Made by a program: the position numbers and the translations under genes. From an uncultured Streptococcus sp. (GTDB lineage: Bacteria > Bacillota > Bacilli > Lactobacillales > Streptococcaceae): a stretch of 61,556 nt of DNA. Positions 60,073 to 61,556 of the stretch are shown in pieces; the first letter of the stretch is position 1, and every line of letters starts with the position of its first letter. The DNA lies in contig NZ_CABFMF010000002.1 in NCBI RefSeq assembly GCF_901875575.1, forward strand, positions 1-61,556. The letters are read 5' to 3'. The notes under the pieces were generated by a model that did no database searches, was not told the DNA's origin, and saw only the letters and a program-made list of their open reading frames with translations.

Positions 60073-60924
60073 ATGGAGTCTATTAACCTTAAGAAATATA
60101 AAAAACAACATGGTAGAGAGAATCAGTTTTTTATTACGTCGTATATTGGAATAGATTTAATTAAATCCGTGGATGATAGACCAACAGATTTAAATACTTC
60201 CTGGAATCCCCAAAATATTGTCAATGCTAAAGAGGAAGCGAGATTATTTATCCAGAGATCTTCATTAGTTTATTCGGTTTCTGCTTTTGAAGCGTACCTA
60301 TCAGATTTTATTCAGAATCAAGTAATTCCAATAAGTGATGATTTTCCTATAGAGTTGCAAGGTGCTTTTTTGAAAAAATCGATTATTCATAAAATTGAAC
60401 AATTAGTTGAAGAATACCCAGATTTAAAAACAAAAGAATACTATCTCGTTCTTTCTACTATTTATTGGAGAAATAAGTTAATACATGGGACACATGATAC
60501 TTTTTCTGGAGATCAGAAAGGAAAACTAAGGAAATATAAGGATGAATTTTTAAGCACCTATTGTAATCTGAATATTAATGACTATATCACACATTATAGT
60601 GAACATAAAGTTCCAACATTTAAAGAGACTTTGTCAATGATGACTAATCTAAGGAATTATGCAGCTATTATAGACAATTATTTTATGTCTCAATGCAACT
60701 TTGAAAAATACATAATACACAATATCAAAGATTTAATTGAAGCAGAAAAAATCAGCCACTTCGAATTTAGTCCAAATATTGAAAAAAATAGTAGATTTTG
60801 GAGAAATATTTTTGAAATAAGGTTGAGGTTAAATGTCGATAAAGAATTACAATCTTGTCCTATTTGGGATAAATTAATTTCAGCAAAAAACAGACAAGAA
60901 CTCGATGAAATTTTACATATATAG
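60073..60924 (+). CDS. HEPN-like protein with R-x4-H motif
   Basis: A 283-aa soluble, mostly helical protein. The segment SSLVYSVSAFEAYLSDFI (about residues 63-80) and YWRNKLIHG (131-139; Arg133, His138) match the two core helices of HEPN families (RiboL-PSP/MAE_28990-like), in which R-x4-6-H is the RNase active site. The C-terminal 120 residues are unrecognised. The ATG at 60073 follows SD AGGTGG at 8-nt spacing; a GTG at 60067 is less well placed. It is AT-rich with rare codons, unlike its neighbours, so horizontally acquired. With the tRNA-like RNA directly upstream on the same transcript, an RNA-targeting toxin or defence role is inferred. Confidence 0.65.
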   Translation: MESINLKKYKKQHGRENQFFITSYIGIDLIKSVDDRPTDLNTSWNPQNIVNAKEEARLFIQRSSLVYSVSAFEAYLSDFIQNQVIPISDDFPIELQGAFLKKSIIHKIEQLVEEYPDLKTKEYYLVLSTIYWRNKLIHGTHDTFSGDQKGKLRKYKDEFLSTYCNLNINDYITHYSEHKVPTFKETLSMMTNLRNYAAIIDNYFMSQCNFEKYIIHNIKDLIEAEKISHFEFSPNIEKNSRFWRNIFEIRLRLNVDKELQSCPIWDKLISAKNRQELDEILHI

Positions 60925-61071
60925 CAAAATCGATAAGAAGTGTATAGACTCTATGTTTTAATTGATTTTAAATTATTGTAAGCATTTAAAGTTATAGTCG
61001 TTTTAAAATTAAAAATCTATGAAAGCATAACTACGATATTCTTATTTGTTGATTTATATTAATTAGAAGGT

Positions 61072-61100
61072 GCTCTAGTCATATTGTCTAGAGCTTTTTT
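61072..61100 (+). terminator. Terminator, copy 2 of the flanking hairpin
   Basis: GCTCTAG pairs with CTAGAGC with the same 9-nt loop as copy 1, followed by six T's. It lies about 150 bp after the HEPN-like gene. The gap between them (60925-61071) holds nothing recognised. Confidence 0.85.
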
Positions 61101-61188
61101 GTATTGTTTGAGGGTAAATAAAAGATGGTAAATATCTACGAGTATCAAATATTAGAAATACTTATATAGTACTTAAGAGATAGAGGAA

Positions 61189-61443
61189 GTAGTTATCACA
61201 TATAAATCTTGTTATGTTCTTTATAGTCGCTTTGAAGAGTTTGAACCTATTCTTGATTTAGGTTAACTATATTATCACTGTGGTAAAGTTGCTCGCTATC
61301 GTAAACCAGTTGCTGAAAAATTAATGCCAGGAAGAGTTAGTCAACCAAATTTTGAGCTCATTAGTAAATTTATTGATGAATTTCATGCAGTAAGAGCAAC
61401 TGTGAGAGTGATTGAAACCAAAAAGATTGATTTTAAACAATGA
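61189..61443 (+). pseudogene. Broken gene of unknown family
   Basis: A single frame reads VVITYKSCYVLYSRFEEFEP, ILDLG, then an in-frame TAA (61264), then LYYHCGKVARYRKPVAEKLM, PGRVSQPNFELISKFIDEFH and a tail to TGA at 61441. Coding character on both sides of the stop points to decay of one gene. The 5' end is missing. I do not recognise the family. Confidence 0.5.
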
Positions 61444-61479
61444 TTTTAGTGATACATTTCAATTTTGAGTTTTAATAGC

Positions 61480-61556
61480 AATCATGACCACCCGTCAAAC
61501 GGGTGGTTTGTACCAGGGCTATAAGCCCAAATTACCAGCCAGCGCCTAAAGACGCT
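61480..61556. mobile_element. Hairpin series resembling an IS200/IS605-type element end (truncated by the window)
   Basis: ACCACCCGT-CAA-ACGGGTGGT (61487-61507) is a perfect 9-bp hairpin, then GGGCT-ATA-AGCCC (61516-61528) and AGCG/CGCT (61541-61556). Closely spaced subterminal hairpins without terminal inverted repeats fit IS200/IS605 ends. The transposase would lie beyond the window, so this is tentative. Confidence 0.45.

Noticed and set aside
1..61556. CRISPR array
   Set aside because: No series of regularly spaced identical short repeats and no cas genes; the repeats found are BOX, tandem gene copies and terminator copies.

Overview
The window comes from a low-GC Gram-positive chromosome and is best read as a Mitis-group Streptococcus (S. 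mitis, S. oralis, S. pseudopneumoniae or a close relative of S. pneumoniae). The evidence is the gene content and order (gltX, pgi, patAB, mutS/hexA, argR-argS, gpsA-galU, the dapH pair, pbp1b, tyrS, malPQ-malXCDAR, aspS, hisS, ilvD, rpmF-rpmG) and five BOX repeats, a hallmark of the pneumococcus/mitis cluster. The directly adjacent patA and patB hint at a non-pneumococcal relative. Species cannot be fixed without a search.

Left part (1-11.4 kb, mostly minus strand): tRNA-Glu, a cytidine deaminase-like gene behind gltX, pgi, a class I glutamine amidotransferase with a BOX in its leader, the PatA/PatB multidrug ABC exporter with a promoter-proximal attenuator, the mismatch-repair ATPase MutS and the arginine repressor ArgR. 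Next (11.5-27.7 kb): argS, a small membrane protein, gpsA and galU on the plus strand, then a minus-strand run of rhomboid, 5-FTHF cyclo-ligase and two lysine-pathway genes, an EamA permease, PBP1b, tyrS, a P-type metal ATPase with a coupled small protein, and rlmA, whose promoter predicts a leaderless mRNA.

An accessory segment (27.8-33.6 kb) holds two-TM small proteins, an ABC-2 exporter, the relic of a second exporter copy, and three tandem PlcR/Rgg-type regulators with nearly identical N-termini and divergent C-terminal repeats. The maltodextrin locus (33.9-43.7 kb) has malQ-malP divergent from malX-malC-malD-malA-malR, with LacI-type operators just inside both transcripts. After yitT and aspS comes a tightly packed minus-strand operon (46.6-51.0 kb): an XRE repressor, two paralogous small membrane proteins, a PspC protein, a DUF3169-like protein, a second ABC-2 exporter and a CPBP protease. 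This looks like an envelope-stress or peptide-immunity module. hisS, an MFS transporter, an Rgg regulator, a DUF59 protein, ilvD, an SPFH protein with an Arc-like partner, and rpmF-rpmG follow.

The right end (59.6-61.6 kb) is AT-rich accessory DNA downstream of rpmG. It carries the most unusual object in the window. A strong extended -10 promoter fires directly into a 95-nt RNA with perfect tRNA acceptor and T arms, a recognisable D arm and a normal 5-nt variable loop, but a 29-nt anticodon loop. Eight nucleotides after it begins the SD of a HEPN-like protein with an R-x4-H motif. The unit is bracketed by two copies of the same 23-bp terminator hairpin. A broken gene and an IS-like hairpin series fill the remainder. 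I propose the tRNA-mimic/HEPN pair as a candidate undescribed RNA-based toxin or defence unit. Its function is inference.
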